DNA of 64,000 bases, taken from NCBI RefSeq assembly GCF_013912375.1, contig NZ_JACETV010000004.1, positions 434,001 through 498,000 of the forward strand, in the 5' to 3' direction. Of the stretch, positions 26,575 to 36,366 are shown in pieces. A program made the translations under genes and the position numbers. Numbering within the stretch: position 1 is the first letter of the stretch; the number at the start of each line of letters is the position of its first letter. Source of the stretch: Emticicia sp. BO119 (GTDB lineage: Bacteria > Bacteroidota > Bacteroidia > Cytophagales > Spirosomataceae). Below the pieces are notes generated by a model, which was not told the origin of the DNA, did no database searches, and saw only the letters and a list, made by a program, of their open reading frames with translations.

Positions 26575-27972
26575 TTAATATCCAGGATTTTGTGAAATAT
26601 TCGGATTCGCATTTCTTTCAGTTTGCGGAATTGGCCCGATTCTGAAATTGCTTGTATATGGAATACTTCTTACAGCGTATCGTCCACCTACACGAACGAT
26701 ATCTCTTTTCAGACGAGTCAGATCATAATATCTGTCTCCTTCAAAAGCTAATTCTTTTCTGCGTTCTGTGATGATGTCTTCAATCAAAGTAGAACCTGTA
26801 GAAGCATAAACTAATGAAGGGTCTCTTTGTGCAACCAAAGCGTTAAGATATTTCAATGCGTCGGCCTCTTTGTTAGTGCGAGCGGCAGATTCAGCTGCAA
26901 TCAGATAAACTTCAGATAAACGAAGTACTTTCTTATCATCTCTGTCGCCTGCTACGTTTTGGTATTTATTAACAATATATGCAGGATTTTCAGCTTGCGC
27001 TCTTGAACCAATCACGATTAGTTTTTTTCTGACATCAGTATCAGAATACAATTTATATAACTCATCATTAGCTAATAAATCACCATAACCAGCCTGATTG
27101 TAGATATATCCTAACTCATCAGTACCTGCATTCAGGGTAGCGTCAGCCGATACTTCAAATAAAGTTTCGTTTTTAACCGATGCAGCATTAGAAGTCGGAT
27201 TCGCCCAGTAAGCTAATACTTTATCAGAAGTTAATAAAGTAAAACCACTACTATTGATTACTTCGGTTGCAGTAGTATAAGCTTTCTCGTAATCACCTTG
27301 ATAAAAGCTCACTTTAGCAGCCAAAGCGCGTGCTGCAAATTTCGAGAATCTTGCAGAGCCGGTATATTCAGTCATAGAGGCATAAGCCTTATCTAAGTCA
27401 GACTGAATTTGTGCATAAACTTCCTGAACAGTATTACGTTTTGGTTTCAATGTAGGGTCATAATGTAATACAATAGGCACTCCTTCAGAAGCTGCGTCGC
27501 CTGATTTTGAAAAACTACGAAGCAAGTTGAAATATAATAAAGCTCTGATTGCGTATGCTTCACCTTTCAATTGGTTTACGTTCGCATTCTCAGTCAATTT
27601 TGCATCAATGATATTATTTGCTCTTAGTATAGCTGAATAAGCATTATTCCAGTAACCTTCATAATCAGCACTTGCAGTAGTGATTACATATTGGTCAAAT
27701 GCAAAATATCGGCCTGAGTTTCTTGAAGAAAGAAAGGCATTGTCTGCACCTAAATCTCCGATAACCGGAATCGTACGGCCAAAAAGGTTAGCACTTCTCA
27801 ACTGTGCATAATTTCCTCTTAAAGCCACCAATAAGTCAGCTTCTGTGGCAACTGCCGCTTCGTTCGGAACTTGAGTATAAGGAGATAGCTCTAAGAAGGA
27901 TTCTTTACAAGAAGAAAGAAAACCTGTCATAAGAACTCCCAAGACTACTATTTTATAATTGAATCTTTTCAT
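26575..27972 (-). CDS. SusD/RagB-family outer-membrane lipoprotein (pair 1)
   Basis: A 465-aa surface lipoprotein (lipobox LSSC near residue 22). The N-terminal TPR-like SusD fold is seen in YWNNAYSAILRANNIID and LKGEAYAIRALLYFNLLRSF, and the C-terminal RagB/SusD region in LRLSEVYLIAAESAARTN, TERRKELAFEGDRYYDLTRLKRD and PIPQTERNANPNISQNPGY. It forms the lid of the SusC barrel encoded 23 bp upstream and binds the transported nutrient. This one belongs to the classic RagB/SusD group, unlike the two SusD-like proteins upstream. Substrate unknown. Confidence 0.95.
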   Translation of the reverse strand: MKRFNYKIVVLGVLMTGFLSSCKESFLELSPYTQVPNEAAVATEADLLVALRGNYAQLRSANLFGRTIPVIGDLGADNAFLSSRNSGRYFAFDQYVITTASADYEGYWNNAYSAILRANNIIDAKLTENANVNQLKGEAYAIRALLYFNLLRSFSKSGDAASEGVPIVLHYDPTLKPKRNTVQEVYAQIQSDLDKAYASMTEYTGSARFSKFAARALAAKVSFYQGDYEKAYTTATEVINSSGFTLLTSDKVLAYWANPTSNAASVKNETLFEVSADATLNAGTDELGYIYNQAGYGDLLANDELYKLYSDTDVRKKLIVIGSRAQAENPAYIVNKYQNVAGDRDDKKVLRLSEVYLIAAESAARTNKEADALKYLNALVAQRDPSLVYASTGSTLIEDIITERRKELAFEGDRYYDLTRLKRDIVRVGGRYAVRSIPYTSNFRIGPIPQTERNANPNISQNPGY

Positions 27973-27995
27973 GATAATTCTTTAGAAATTTTGTG

Positions 27996-30900
27996 TTAAA
28001 ACGCGACTTGTAAACCACCTGTAAACGTTTTTGGAAGATAAATATCTAAGTTGGTAGAACTGTTGATATAAGTCTCTGGGTCATAAGGTAAGTTTTTGTC
28101 TTTTACCCAGGTCCAGAGGTTGCTTCCTCTTACATATAGCTTCACATTGCTCAATTTCGCTTTTGAAACAATATTTGAAGGTAATGTATAACCAAATGAG
28201 ATGTCTCTTAAACGGATATAGTCACCACCATATAAATATCTGCTTGATAAAGAGTTTGAGGCGCTTGAACCACCGTAAACATATTTTGGAACGTTAGTAA
28301 CATCACCAGGTTTCTGCCATCTTGTCAACTGAATAGCTACTCTGTTAAATGTTGCATTATAACCATCACTTTGTGTATAGTTAGCCCAGCTGTCACGTAC
28401 CATGTTTCCGAAGTTGTAGTAGAACAAGAAATCAAGGCTTAATCCTTTATAGGCAAAAGTAGAACCTAAGCTACCAAATGCTTTTGGTGTTGCTGAACCT
28501 ACAATAAATTGTTTGGCACTGTTGTAGGTACTGGTTTTTTCAGTGCGGGTCTGGTCAATCCACCATTGTGGCGCACCAGTAGCCGGATCAACACCTGCCC
28601 AGTCTCTAACATAGAATGATTGGTAATCTTCGCCCACTCTTCTGATAAACGCACCTGCTACCTGATCAGCATTGTTTACAAGTGTCAGGATTTTGTTTTT
28701 GTTCATTGAAATATTGAAACTGGCATCCCATGTAAAATCACCTAAAATCAATGGTGTTCCTGAAAGAGCAATCTCAACACCCTGGTTTTGTAATGAACCA
28801 ACATTGTTTTTAAAGCTGGTAAATCCGGTTGTTCTTGATAATGGTTCATCTAACAACAGGTTGGTTGTTTTTCTGGTGTACCACTCAACCGTAACATTCA
28901 AACGTTTTTTCAATAAAGTCGCATCAAAACCTATATCCAGCGGACGGTTTTCTTCCCACGTAAGGTTTACATTACCTACGGCATTAGGGCCACTACCAGT
29001 TGCACCTAAATAGTTGAAACCTGCACCATAAGCATAAGTAGGTTGCCAGTCATAATCACCAATTGCTGCGTTACCGTTTACACCATAAGACGCTCTTAAC
29101 TTCAATTGGTCAATCCAGGTAAGATCAGTCATAAATGCTTCTTTATGAATATTCCATGCACCACCTACAGACCAGAAATTACCATATCTTGTATTGCTAC
29201 CGAATCTTGACGAACCATCTCTACGGAAACTACCTGATAAAACGTATTTGTTTTGCACCGAGAAGTTTGCCATTGCCAAAGCCGATGCGAAAGAGTAATC
29301 ACTATTCGAACCAACAGCTGAGTTATATACCGAACCTGCTGATGGAACTATGATGTTTAAGTTTGCTGGCAGACCATAAGCAACTGCATTTGAGAAATAT
29401 TGTTGCGATTTTTGAGCTTCATATCCGGCAATTACATTCAATACATAATCATCGTTTTTAGTAATATCCCATGTATAATCAGCTAAGTTTGTCCATACCC
29501 AGTTGAAATAACGGGTATATAACCTTGATGCACGCCCACCATCATTTCTACCATCACCTGCAAATGGGTTGTTATAAACGTCTTCTTCGTAGTTATTATA
29601 ATCTAAACCAATTTTAGAAGAAAGTTTCAAATCTCTTAATACCTGATATTCTAACGCCACAGTTGAGATTCCCTTCATACCAGATGTTTTTCTTTTGTCC
29701 ATTTCGGCAATAGAAACCGGGTTGAAAAGAGCACCTGCAGGGAAGTCCGGGCCGGTAATGTTTGGTGTGCCATCAGCATTTCTTGGAGAGTATGATGGCA
29801 ATAAGAAATAAGCTGTTAAGACAGGATTGGCAAACAAACCACCTGTACCAGGGCCTTTCTGACCAGTAGAAGAAAGCATCAGGTTTGCTTTCAGGGTCAA
29901 TTTATCAGTTATTTTGTTAGTCAGGTTCAAGTTACCTGTATAACGATTGAAAAGTGACTGGATAACCGTACCTTCTTGTTTGAAATAACCACCTGAGAAG
30001 TAGAACTGTGTTTTTTCGTTACCACCACTTGCAGACAGGTTATATTGTTGCTGAGTACCTGTACGGGTAACTTCATCTAACCAGTTGGTATTTACACCAT
30101 TGTTAGTTCTGAAGTTCTGATCTACTAAAGCTCCTGCTGCGGTAATATCAGAGGCAATACCTGCATTTACAATACCTTCGGCAGTTAATTCACGCCATTC
30201 TGAGCTCGTTAACGGACGGTTAGCATCACTTAAATAAGCAATATTTGCTACCCCGACTTCAGTATCAAAACGAATTTTGGTTTTACCGGCTTTCCCTTTC
30301 TTGGTAGTAATCAGAATAACGCCATTGGCAGCACGAGAACCATAGATAGAGGCCGAAGCAGCGTCTTTTAATACCGAAACACTCTCAATATCGTTAGGGT
30401 TAATACCTGCTAAAGCATTTGCAGTTGTGGTATTTCTTGTCAAATCACCCGAGTTAATAGGTACACCATCAACTACATAGAGTGGGTCTGCACCAGCAGT
30501 CATTGAACCAATACCACGGATACGGATATTCTGGATTGAACCAGGCTGACCAGAACCACCAGCAGATTGTAAACCTGCCACACGACCTTGAATAGCTTTG
30601 TCAACAGAGGTAAATGGAGTATTCTCGATTTTCTCAGAGTTTACAACACCCACAGCACCTGTTTTCTTGATGTTAGAAGTTGTACCATAACCTACTACAA
30701 TAGCTTCAGCCAACTCCTGAGCGTCAGAAACCAATTGTAAATCAATAACAGTACGGTTATTTACCTGAACTTGTTGTGTCACAAAGCCAATAAAACTGAA
30801 TGTAAGCGTGGCATTGCTTGGTACTGTAATGCTGTAGACACCTTCTGCATTTGTTGTTGTACCTTTGGTAGAGCCTTTTACTGTAACACTCACACCCGGA

Positions 30901-31016
30901 AGAACAGAACCATCGTCAGATGATGTAACCTTGCCGGATACGGTTTTGTCTTGTGCAAAAACCTGCACGCTCCAAAACAACACCAAGAAAAGGCTTGGTA
31001 GAAGAGATTTCCTCAT
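27996..31016 (-). CDS. SusC/RagA-family TonB-dependent transporter (pair 1)
   Basis: A 1006-aa outer-membrane protein: signal peptide (SVQVFAQ), a CarboxypepD_reg-like domain (VSGKVTSSDDGSVLPGVSV, about 25-105), a plug domain starting AIVVGYGT with PLYVVDGVPIN, DIESVSVLKDAASASIYGSRAANGVI and a C-terminal barrel ending in ...GGLQVAF. No N-terminal STN domain, so no direct sigma/anti-sigma signalling is expected. It drives TonB-dependent uptake with the SusD partner. It is distinct in sequence from the two SusC proteins encoded further upstream. Confidence 0.95.
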   Translation of the reverse strand: MRKSLLPSLFLVLFWSVQVFAQDKTVSGKVTSSDDGSVLPGVSVTVKGSTKGTTTNAEGVYSITVPSNATLTFSFIGFVTQQVQVNNRTVIDLQLVSDAQELAEAIVVGYGTTSNIKKTGAVGVVNSEKIENTPFTSVDKAIQGRVAGLQSAGGSGQPGSIQNIRIRGIGSMTAGADPLYVVDGVPINSGDLTRNTTTANALAGINPNDIESVSVLKDAASASIYGSRAANGVILITTKKGKAGKTKIRFDTEVGVANIAYLSDANRPLTSSEWRELTAEGIVNAGIASDITAAGALVDQNFRTNNGVNTNWLDEVTRTGTQQQYNLSASGGNEKTQFYFSGGYFKQEGTVIQSLFNRYTGNLNLTNKITDKLTLKANLMLSSTGQKGPGTGGLFANPVLTAYFLLPSYSPRNADGTPNITGPDFPAGALFNPVSIAEMDKRKTSGMKGISTVALEYQVLRDLKLSSKIGLDYNNYEEDVYNNPFAGDGRNDGGRASRLYTRYFNWVWTNLADYTWDITKNDDYVLNVIAGYEAQKSQQYFSNAVAYGLPANLNIIVPSAGSVYNSAVGSNSDYSFASALAMANFSVQNKYVLSGSFRRDGSSRFGSNTRYGNFWSVGGAWNIHKEAFMTDLTWIDQLKLRASYGVNGNAAIGDYDWQPTYAYGAGFNYLGATGSGPNAVGNVNLTWEENRPLDIGFDATLLKKRLNVTVEWYTRKTTNLLLDEPLSRTTGFTSFKNNVGSLQNQGVEIALSGTPLILGDFTWDASFNISMNKNKILTLVNNADQVAGAFIRRVGEDYQSFYVRDWAGVDPATGAPQWWIDQTRTEKTSTYNSAKQFIVGSATPKAFGSLGSTFAYKGLSLDFLFYYNFGNMVRDSWANYTQSDGYNATFNRVAIQLTRWQKPGDVTNVPKYVYGGSSASNSLSSRYLYGGDYIRLRDISFGYTLPSNIVSKAKLSNVKLYVRGSNLWTWVKDKNLPYDPETYINSSTNLDIYLPKTFTGGLQVAF

Positions 31017-31346
31017 AATCGTTTGTTTGGTTTTTAGTTTGTTTTTACTGGAAAAATACCCTTGTTAGAGTAATCATTTTACAAAAATAATGTAGAGAAA
31101 ATTCAAAAAACAACAGTTTTTTTTAAAAAAAGTAAAGAACAAGTTTGAATATTTTCAATAAAATACTAAAAAATGTTTTTGTATCTAATTGACTATAAGC
31201 TTTTTATAAAATTCAAATTAGGTATTTTTTTTAGCTCTAATAGAGAGCTGTTATAAGCATTAATTTTTTCTAAATTATATTCCTGAAAACAAAAAAGGCA
31301 GCCTATTGACTGCCTCTTTGCGATATATGTGTTTCGGTAATTATGC
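31017..31346. other. Intergenic region upstream of susC 1
   Basis: 330 bp, very AT-rich, without a gene. It holds the terminator of the preceding SusD gene (31288-31318) and a possible susC promoter on the minus strand: TATTTTTG (31089-31082) with TTG at 31113-31111, 21 bases apart. Nothing else was recognised. Confidence 0.5.
31288..31318 (-). terminator. Terminator of the second SusC/SusD pair
   Basis: On the minus strand AGGCAG and CTGCCT form a stem with an 8-base loop, followed by TTTTTTGTTTT. It lies about 30 bp beyond the SusD 2 stop. Confidence 0.8.
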
Positions 31347-32792
31347 TTATTTTTTATCCCACCATACCCTTGTATCCTGAGTATCAGGTCCTTGAGCAGC
31401 TACGGCCTTATCATAGTTGGCTTTGTTAAGTGTTTGTTCTGTAACAGGGTACGCCAGACGATGAGGAATTTGTCCGCTCGGATTCAGTGGGTTAGCTGCC
31501 GGGGTTAACATGGGGTAACCTGTACGACGCCACTCAGCCCATGCTTCATTGCCTTGATAAAATAACGATACCCATTTTTGTGTAGCAATTTGTTCCAACG
31601 CTTTGGCATCATCATATTTTACTTCAGGTTGTTGCAAGAAAGCATCTACAACAGCATCAGTAGCCGCTGCACCAATCCATTGTTGGATAGAGGCTTTGAT
31701 TGCACTTTCATATAGTGCTTTAGGATCACCTGAAATCCAGCCCAATTTAGCAGCTTCTGCTTCAGAGAACAATACCTGAGCATAAGTTACTACATTAGCA
31801 GGTGAATTTTGCTGACGTATTGAACTCGCCGCCAACGACACATCTTGTGCTTTCCATGTTGGTGGGAATACACCATAAGGCACACCTACATATTTTTGTA
31901 GAATGTTCTGGTCTGCCATGCCCGGAATCCGAGGATCATTGGTTTTAGTCAGATAGTTCATAAAAGTACTACTTACAGCAAAATCCTTACGGTTAGCTGT
32001 AATATAGTTATTATACAAAGGGTGCTCATTGTTAGCTTCCGCCAGATACCCATATTTCACGTTATCAGCATTTGATGCCAACGGGCCATCTGCCATTGCA
32101 GCAGCAAATTCAGCTTTACCTTTAGCCGGGTCAACTTTCGATAAACGAAGTGCCATAATCATACGTAATGTATTGGCAAATTTCTTCCAGCGGGTAGCGT
32201 TACCACCTAACAGAATATCACCTTTTACGGCTGTTCCACCATCAAACTGTGCTTGTGCTTCTTTCAGTTCTTTAAACAGATCTGTATAGATTGCCTGCTG
32301 GGTATCATAAGCCGGGCTGAAATTTTCTTTACCCTTCAAAGCCTGAGAGTAAGGAATATCCCCCCAACGATCGGTCATCCACATATAGGTGTATGCCTTA
32401 GCGATACGGGCAATAGCAATCTGGTTGTTATTTGAGCCATTTGCCGCTGCTGTAGTTTTTGTATCAGGATTGGTATTCAGGTCGATAATGGCCTGGTATG
32501 TATTTAATGGGCCGGTATAAAAACCATTGAAATTAAAATTGATGGTTTTATAACGAGAATCCTCAATGTAAGTTACATCACCAAATTGCTGCGTATAAAG
32601 TGCCGGAACCATCTCCGTGGTCATAGGCCCGATATTACGCAAAGCACCTGTCAGAAACCCTGCTGTGTTAGGGGTTGATGGGTTGTTTGGGCTGATGTTC
32701 ATATTGCCAAAATCACCCGGATCGCACGAAGTAGTGGCAATTGCTAAGCTCAGAGCCACTGCTAATGATTTGTATGCTGTTATTTTTTTCAT
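31347..32792 (-). CDS. SusD-like outer-membrane lipoprotein (pair 2, SusD-like_2 group)
   Basis: A 481-aa lipoprotein starting MKKITAYKSLAVALSLAIATTSC; the ATG at 32792 replaces an in-frame TTG 8 codons upstream. It carries features of the SusD-like_2 group: NISPNNPSTPNTAGFLTGALRNIG near the mature end, AYTYMWMTDRWGDIPYSQAL, WKKFANTLRMIMALRLSK and a C-terminal AEWRRTGYPMLTP. It caps the SusC barrel encoded 71 bp upstream. This group is often found without glycan enzymes, so its ligand need not be a sugar. Confidence 0.93.
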   Translation of the reverse strand: MKKITAYKSLAVALSLAIATTSCDPGDFGNMNISPNNPSTPNTAGFLTGALRNIGPMTTEMVPALYTQQFGDVTYIEDSRYKTINFNFNGFYTGPLNTYQAIIDLNTNPDTKTTAAANGSNNNQIAIARIAKAYTYMWMTDRWGDIPYSQALKGKENFSPAYDTQQAIYTDLFKELKEAQAQFDGGTAVKGDILLGGNATRWKKFANTLRMIMALRLSKVDPAKGKAEFAAAMADGPLASNADNVKYGYLAEANNEHPLYNNYITANRKDFAVSSTFMNYLTKTNDPRIPGMADQNILQKYVGVPYGVFPPTWKAQDVSLAASSIRQQNSPANVVTYAQVLFSEAEAAKLGWISGDPKALYESAIKASIQQWIGAAATDAVVDAFLQQPEVKYDDAKALEQIATQKWVSLFYQGNEAWAEWRRTGYPMLTPAANPLNPSGQIPHRLAYPVTEQTLNKANYDKAVAAQGPDTQDTRVWWDKK

Positions 32793-32863
32793 TTTTTTAA
32801 TAGTATTTAGCGACAATAACTTTAAACGGTAAAAAGAAAGAATTATTGCCGAATCTCTAATAA

Positions 32864-35800
32864 TTAGAATCCTAAATTAAGATTGATACCATATGAGCGA
32901 ACCGGAGGCAACTGGCCACCTTCTGTCCAGTAAACTTCTGCTTCTGAAATATCAATACCACCACCCGCAGCACTATAAATCAATACAGGATTACGTACAA
33001 TTAAACCGATTTTAGCCGATTTGAATACTTTTCCATGGAATAAAGATTTAGGAACATTATAACCTAAAGCAACCTCTCTTAATTTTACATAAGTCTGGTC
33101 ATAAATCCAGGCTTCATTGAAAGCAAACATTTTATCTTCGTAGAATGATTGTGTTTCTACACGAACCGTATTTGGTTTACCATCAGCAGTTACACCCGGT
33201 AATAAGATACCACCACCATCTGCAACAGGGTCACGTTTTGGATTACCCAATTCATTCAAACCAGCTGTTTCAGCTGCCAGACCTGCATACGCATTAAACA
33301 TACGGGTAGTCGAGAAGAATTTACCACCAACAATGAAATCGATATTAGCACGCAAAGAGAAGTTTTTGTATGTAAACACGTTCAGGAATCCACCTTTGAA
33401 TTTAGGAAGTACCGAGCCTAAAGGTTTGGTATCTTTCACTAAATAGTGTCCGTCAGGTCCAACTACTCTTTCACCTTTATCGTTAGTTACATAACCTTTT
33501 CCTTCTAAAAGACCCCACTGCTCACCTACACGTGCATTTACTGTCAGCGTTCTCCAGGTTGGTCCGCCTAACTGGTAGTTGGTCAAACCATCAGCCAATT
33601 CAACAATTTTTGAAGTACTGTGGTCAAAGTTGATGTCAGTATCCCAGGTAAATCCTGATGAGGTTTTCACAGGAGTAGCACCAATATGTAATTCAAATCC
33701 TTGTGTTTGAATTAAACCTGCGTTGATAAGCGTAGAAGAGTACCCACTGGCAGCAGGAACTGTCAGAGGAAGAATCTGGTTTTTGTTATTGTTTTTATAA
33801 GCAGTAAACTCTAAGCTAACACGGTTATTGAGAAATTTCAGGTCGATACCACCTTCATAAGCTGACGAAAGACCCGGTTTCAAATCGGCATTTGGCAATT
33901 GGGTTGGCAAATATTGTGTTGGGTTAGAGCCAAACGGATTACCGGTAGTATAAACCTGATAAATATTATACGGGCCTACATCAGTACCCACTTGAGCGTA
34001 GCTACCTCTGATTTTAGCAAATGATAATACACTGTTTTTAGGTATCCACTCAGAAACCACGATACTTGCGCCAATAGACGGATAAATATAGGAGTTATGA
34101 GCTACAGGAAGCGTTGACGACCAGTCGTTACGGATAGTACCTTCTATAAAATAAGTATTATCATATCCTAAACTTAAACTACCATACAAACTGTTTACAC
34201 GTCTTTCAAACAAGCTGTTTGAAACAGCCGGACGATCTTTTGATGCCGCTATATTATAGAATCCAGGAGTTGTAAGTCCCCCCACAGTTGCCTGCGACAC
34301 CACAGTAGTTTTAGAATATCTGATGTTACCACCGGCATTAGCCACTACCGAGATTTTGCCGAAAGATTTATCTAATGCTAACAAAGCCTCATGATTGTTT
34401 TCATAACCTGTAGTAGCATAGTTTGCATACGCACCTAATCCACCAGCATTTAATGTACCCGAAGCAATTCGTCCTTCACCATAGTAGTTTCTCCAGTCTC
34501 TACGAGTAGTAACTGACGCTGTAAGGAAATCAAAGATTTTATAGCTTAAGCCAAAACTACCATAAATACGGTCATTATTATTCAGGTTTGTACTTTCATA
34601 CATTTGGGTGTATGGGCTGTCCCAGTATTTTGGTTTAGGATCAAGCGGGCCACCGATATTCCAGCTTCTGAATGTACCATCAGGATTTTTGTAGTTTCTC
34701 AGGTCTTCTATTTTTAACTGGCGTTGGAACCATTGGTTGAAAGAACCGATAGTCTGATTATATCCAACTGTTGCCACAGGAACACCAGTCGGTAAACCTA
34801 AACTTCCCGTAGTACTACCTGATGAACCATAGTTGTCGGCAGGTACATTTCTGGCACGTGTAGCCGAATAGGTAATATCAAGTGTTGCAGCAAATTTTTT
34901 GGTGATATTAAAAGTGTTTTTAGCACTGATATAATCTTTCATCTGCTTACTATTCGGAATAATACCTTTATTGTCTAAGTGCGTATAAGAAACGCGGCTC
35001 TGGAAGTTTTCACCACCTTTGGCAAAAGACAAGTTAGTATTATGGCTGAATGGTTTGTCAAAGAAATCTCTTACGTTGTTTGGCGAAGCCACATATGGAG
35101 TCAGTTGCCCGAACTCAGGGCCTTGCTGCCACGAGAAAGCCGAACGGTGCGGTGAGCCGTCTAAACGTGGTCCCCAGCTTTCATCAGCTGAATAATCCAG
35201 TATTTTTTGTCCGTCAAAAGAAGACCAGGCAGCAGGGTGAATAGCAGGATTAAACTGGAATGTATCCCAATCCTGTGAATAACCACCACCATATTCATTC
35301 TGATATTTTGGTAAAAGACCTACTCTGTCCATAGTAGTACTATGGTTGATTGTAAACGTGGTTTCACCTGCTTTAGCACGTTTGGTAGTGATAACAATTA
35401 CCCCACCCGAAGCACGGTTACCATAAAGAGCCGTTGCAGATGGTCCTTTTAACACAGTAAGGTTTTCAACGTCGTCCATGTTTACGTCTGCAATACTACC
35501 TACAGGTGTACCATCTACTACATATAATGGATCACCACCTGTCAGAGAGTTTACCCCACGGATACGGATATTAGGCGAGCCAAATTTAGCACCAGATTGG
35601 CCCAATACCTGTACCCCTGCAATTTTTCCCGCTAAGGCATTACCTACGTTTGCATCGCGTGATACAGTTAACTTTTCTGAACCGATACTTTGGGCTGTGT
35701 AAGTCAATGATTTTTTCTCACGAGAAATACCCAAAGCCGTTACCACAACTTCATTCAACTGAGCGGCGTCGCTCTTCAATGTTACATTAATTACCGACAT

Positions 35801-36052
35801 ATTGCCTACGGGAATAGTCTGCGTCTCAAAGCCGATAAAGCTGAATAAAAGAGAAGATCCTTTAGTTGCAGCAATTTTGTAATTACCATCAGCATCAGTT
35901 TGTGTACCTTTGTTGGTGCCTTGTAGCACAACACTTACACCAGGTAGAGCAGATCCGTCATCAGCAGTAACCTTTCCGGTTACATTCACGTCTTGGGCAA
36001 AAGCGCAGCTCGCCCACGCCAGCATAATGCAGGCCAGTAGAAGTTTCCTCAT
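32864..36052 (-). CDS. SusC/RagA-family TonB-dependent transporter (pair 2)
   Basis: A 1062-aa protein: signal peptide (SCAFAQ), CarboxypepD_reg-like domain (VTGKVTADDGSALPGVSVV), a plug with EVVVTALGI, GDPLYVVDGTPVG, LKGPSATALYGNRASGGVIVITTKR, and a long beta barrel ending GINLNLGF. The first about 110 residues are nearly the same as in SusC 3, whereas plug and barrel differ. No STN domain. It works with the SusD-like protein encoded immediately downstream. Substrate unknown. Confidence 0.95.
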   Translation of the reverse strand: MRKLLLACIMLAWASCAFAQDVNVTGKVTADDGSALPGVSVVLQGTNKGTQTDADGNYKIAATKGSSLLFSFIGFETQTIPVGNMSVINVTLKSDAAQLNEVVVTALGISREKKSLTYTAQSIGSEKLTVSRDANVGNALAGKIAGVQVLGQSGAKFGSPNIRIRGVNSLTGGDPLYVVDGTPVGSIADVNMDDVENLTVLKGPSATALYGNRASGGVIVITTKRAKAGETTFTINHSTTMDRVGLLPKYQNEYGGGYSQDWDTFQFNPAIHPAAWSSFDGQKILDYSADESWGPRLDGSPHRSAFSWQQGPEFGQLTPYVASPNNVRDFFDKPFSHNTNLSFAKGGENFQSRVSYTHLDNKGIIPNSKQMKDYISAKNTFNITKKFAATLDITYSATRARNVPADNYGSSGSTTGSLGLPTGVPVATVGYNQTIGSFNQWFQRQLKIEDLRNYKNPDGTFRSWNIGGPLDPKPKYWDSPYTQMYESTNLNNNDRIYGSFGLSYKIFDFLTASVTTRRDWRNYYGEGRIASGTLNAGGLGAYANYATTGYENNHEALLALDKSFGKISVVANAGGNIRYSKTTVVSQATVGGLTTPGFYNIAASKDRPAVSNSLFERRVNSLYGSLSLGYDNTYFIEGTIRNDWSSTLPVAHNSYIYPSIGASIVVSEWIPKNSVLSFAKIRGSYAQVGTDVGPYNIYQVYTTGNPFGSNPTQYLPTQLPNADLKPGLSSAYEGGIDLKFLNNRVSLEFTAYKNNNKNQILPLTVPAASGYSSTLINAGLIQTQGFELHIGATPVKTSSGFTWDTDINFDHSTSKIVELADGLTNYQLGGPTWRTLTVNARVGEQWGLLEGKGYVTNDKGERVVGPDGHYLVKDTKPLGSVLPKFKGGFLNVFTYKNFSLRANIDFIVGGKFFSTTRMFNAYAGLAAETAGLNELGNPKRDPVADGGGILLPGVTADGKPNTVRVETQSFYEDKMFAFNEAWIYDQTYVKLREVALGYNVPKSLFHGKVFKSAKIGLIVRNPVLIYSAAGGGIDISEAEVYWTEGGQLPPVRSYGINLNLGF

Positions 36053-36366
36053 ACAGTTCGTTAGTTTGTTTTAATTAATTTTTTATACAATATTAATTGT
36101 ACTTTAATGCTAAGTTAGAGTCTTTTTCTGATAAAACGGAAACTTTTTAAAAAAAATTAAATATCTGGTGCGATGAACATCGCAAATTAAGCGACTGTCT
36201 TCTTACAATTTTCGACAAGATTAGCATAAATAATTTTGATCGTGTTTTTTAAATAAAATGTCTGAATAATCCATTTTATCGATAAAAAATGAGACTTATC
36301 AAGTAGTAAACAATAAAAAAGGACCTCGAAGGAGGTCCTTTTTTAAAAACTATATCTGAATATTGA
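36053..36366. other. Intergenic region upstream of susC 2
   Basis: 314 bp without a gene. It contains the strong terminator at 36315-36344 and, next to the susC start, a leader (36053-36073) closely matching that of susC 3 (41099-41120). I found no convincing TAnnTTTG promoter. Confidence 0.45.
36315..36344. terminator. Terminator after the third SusD gene
   Basis: GGACCTC and GAGGTCC form a perfect stem flanked by AAAAAA and TTTTTT, so it can end transcription in either direction. It lies about 23 bp past the SusD 3 stop on the minus strand. Confidence 0.88.
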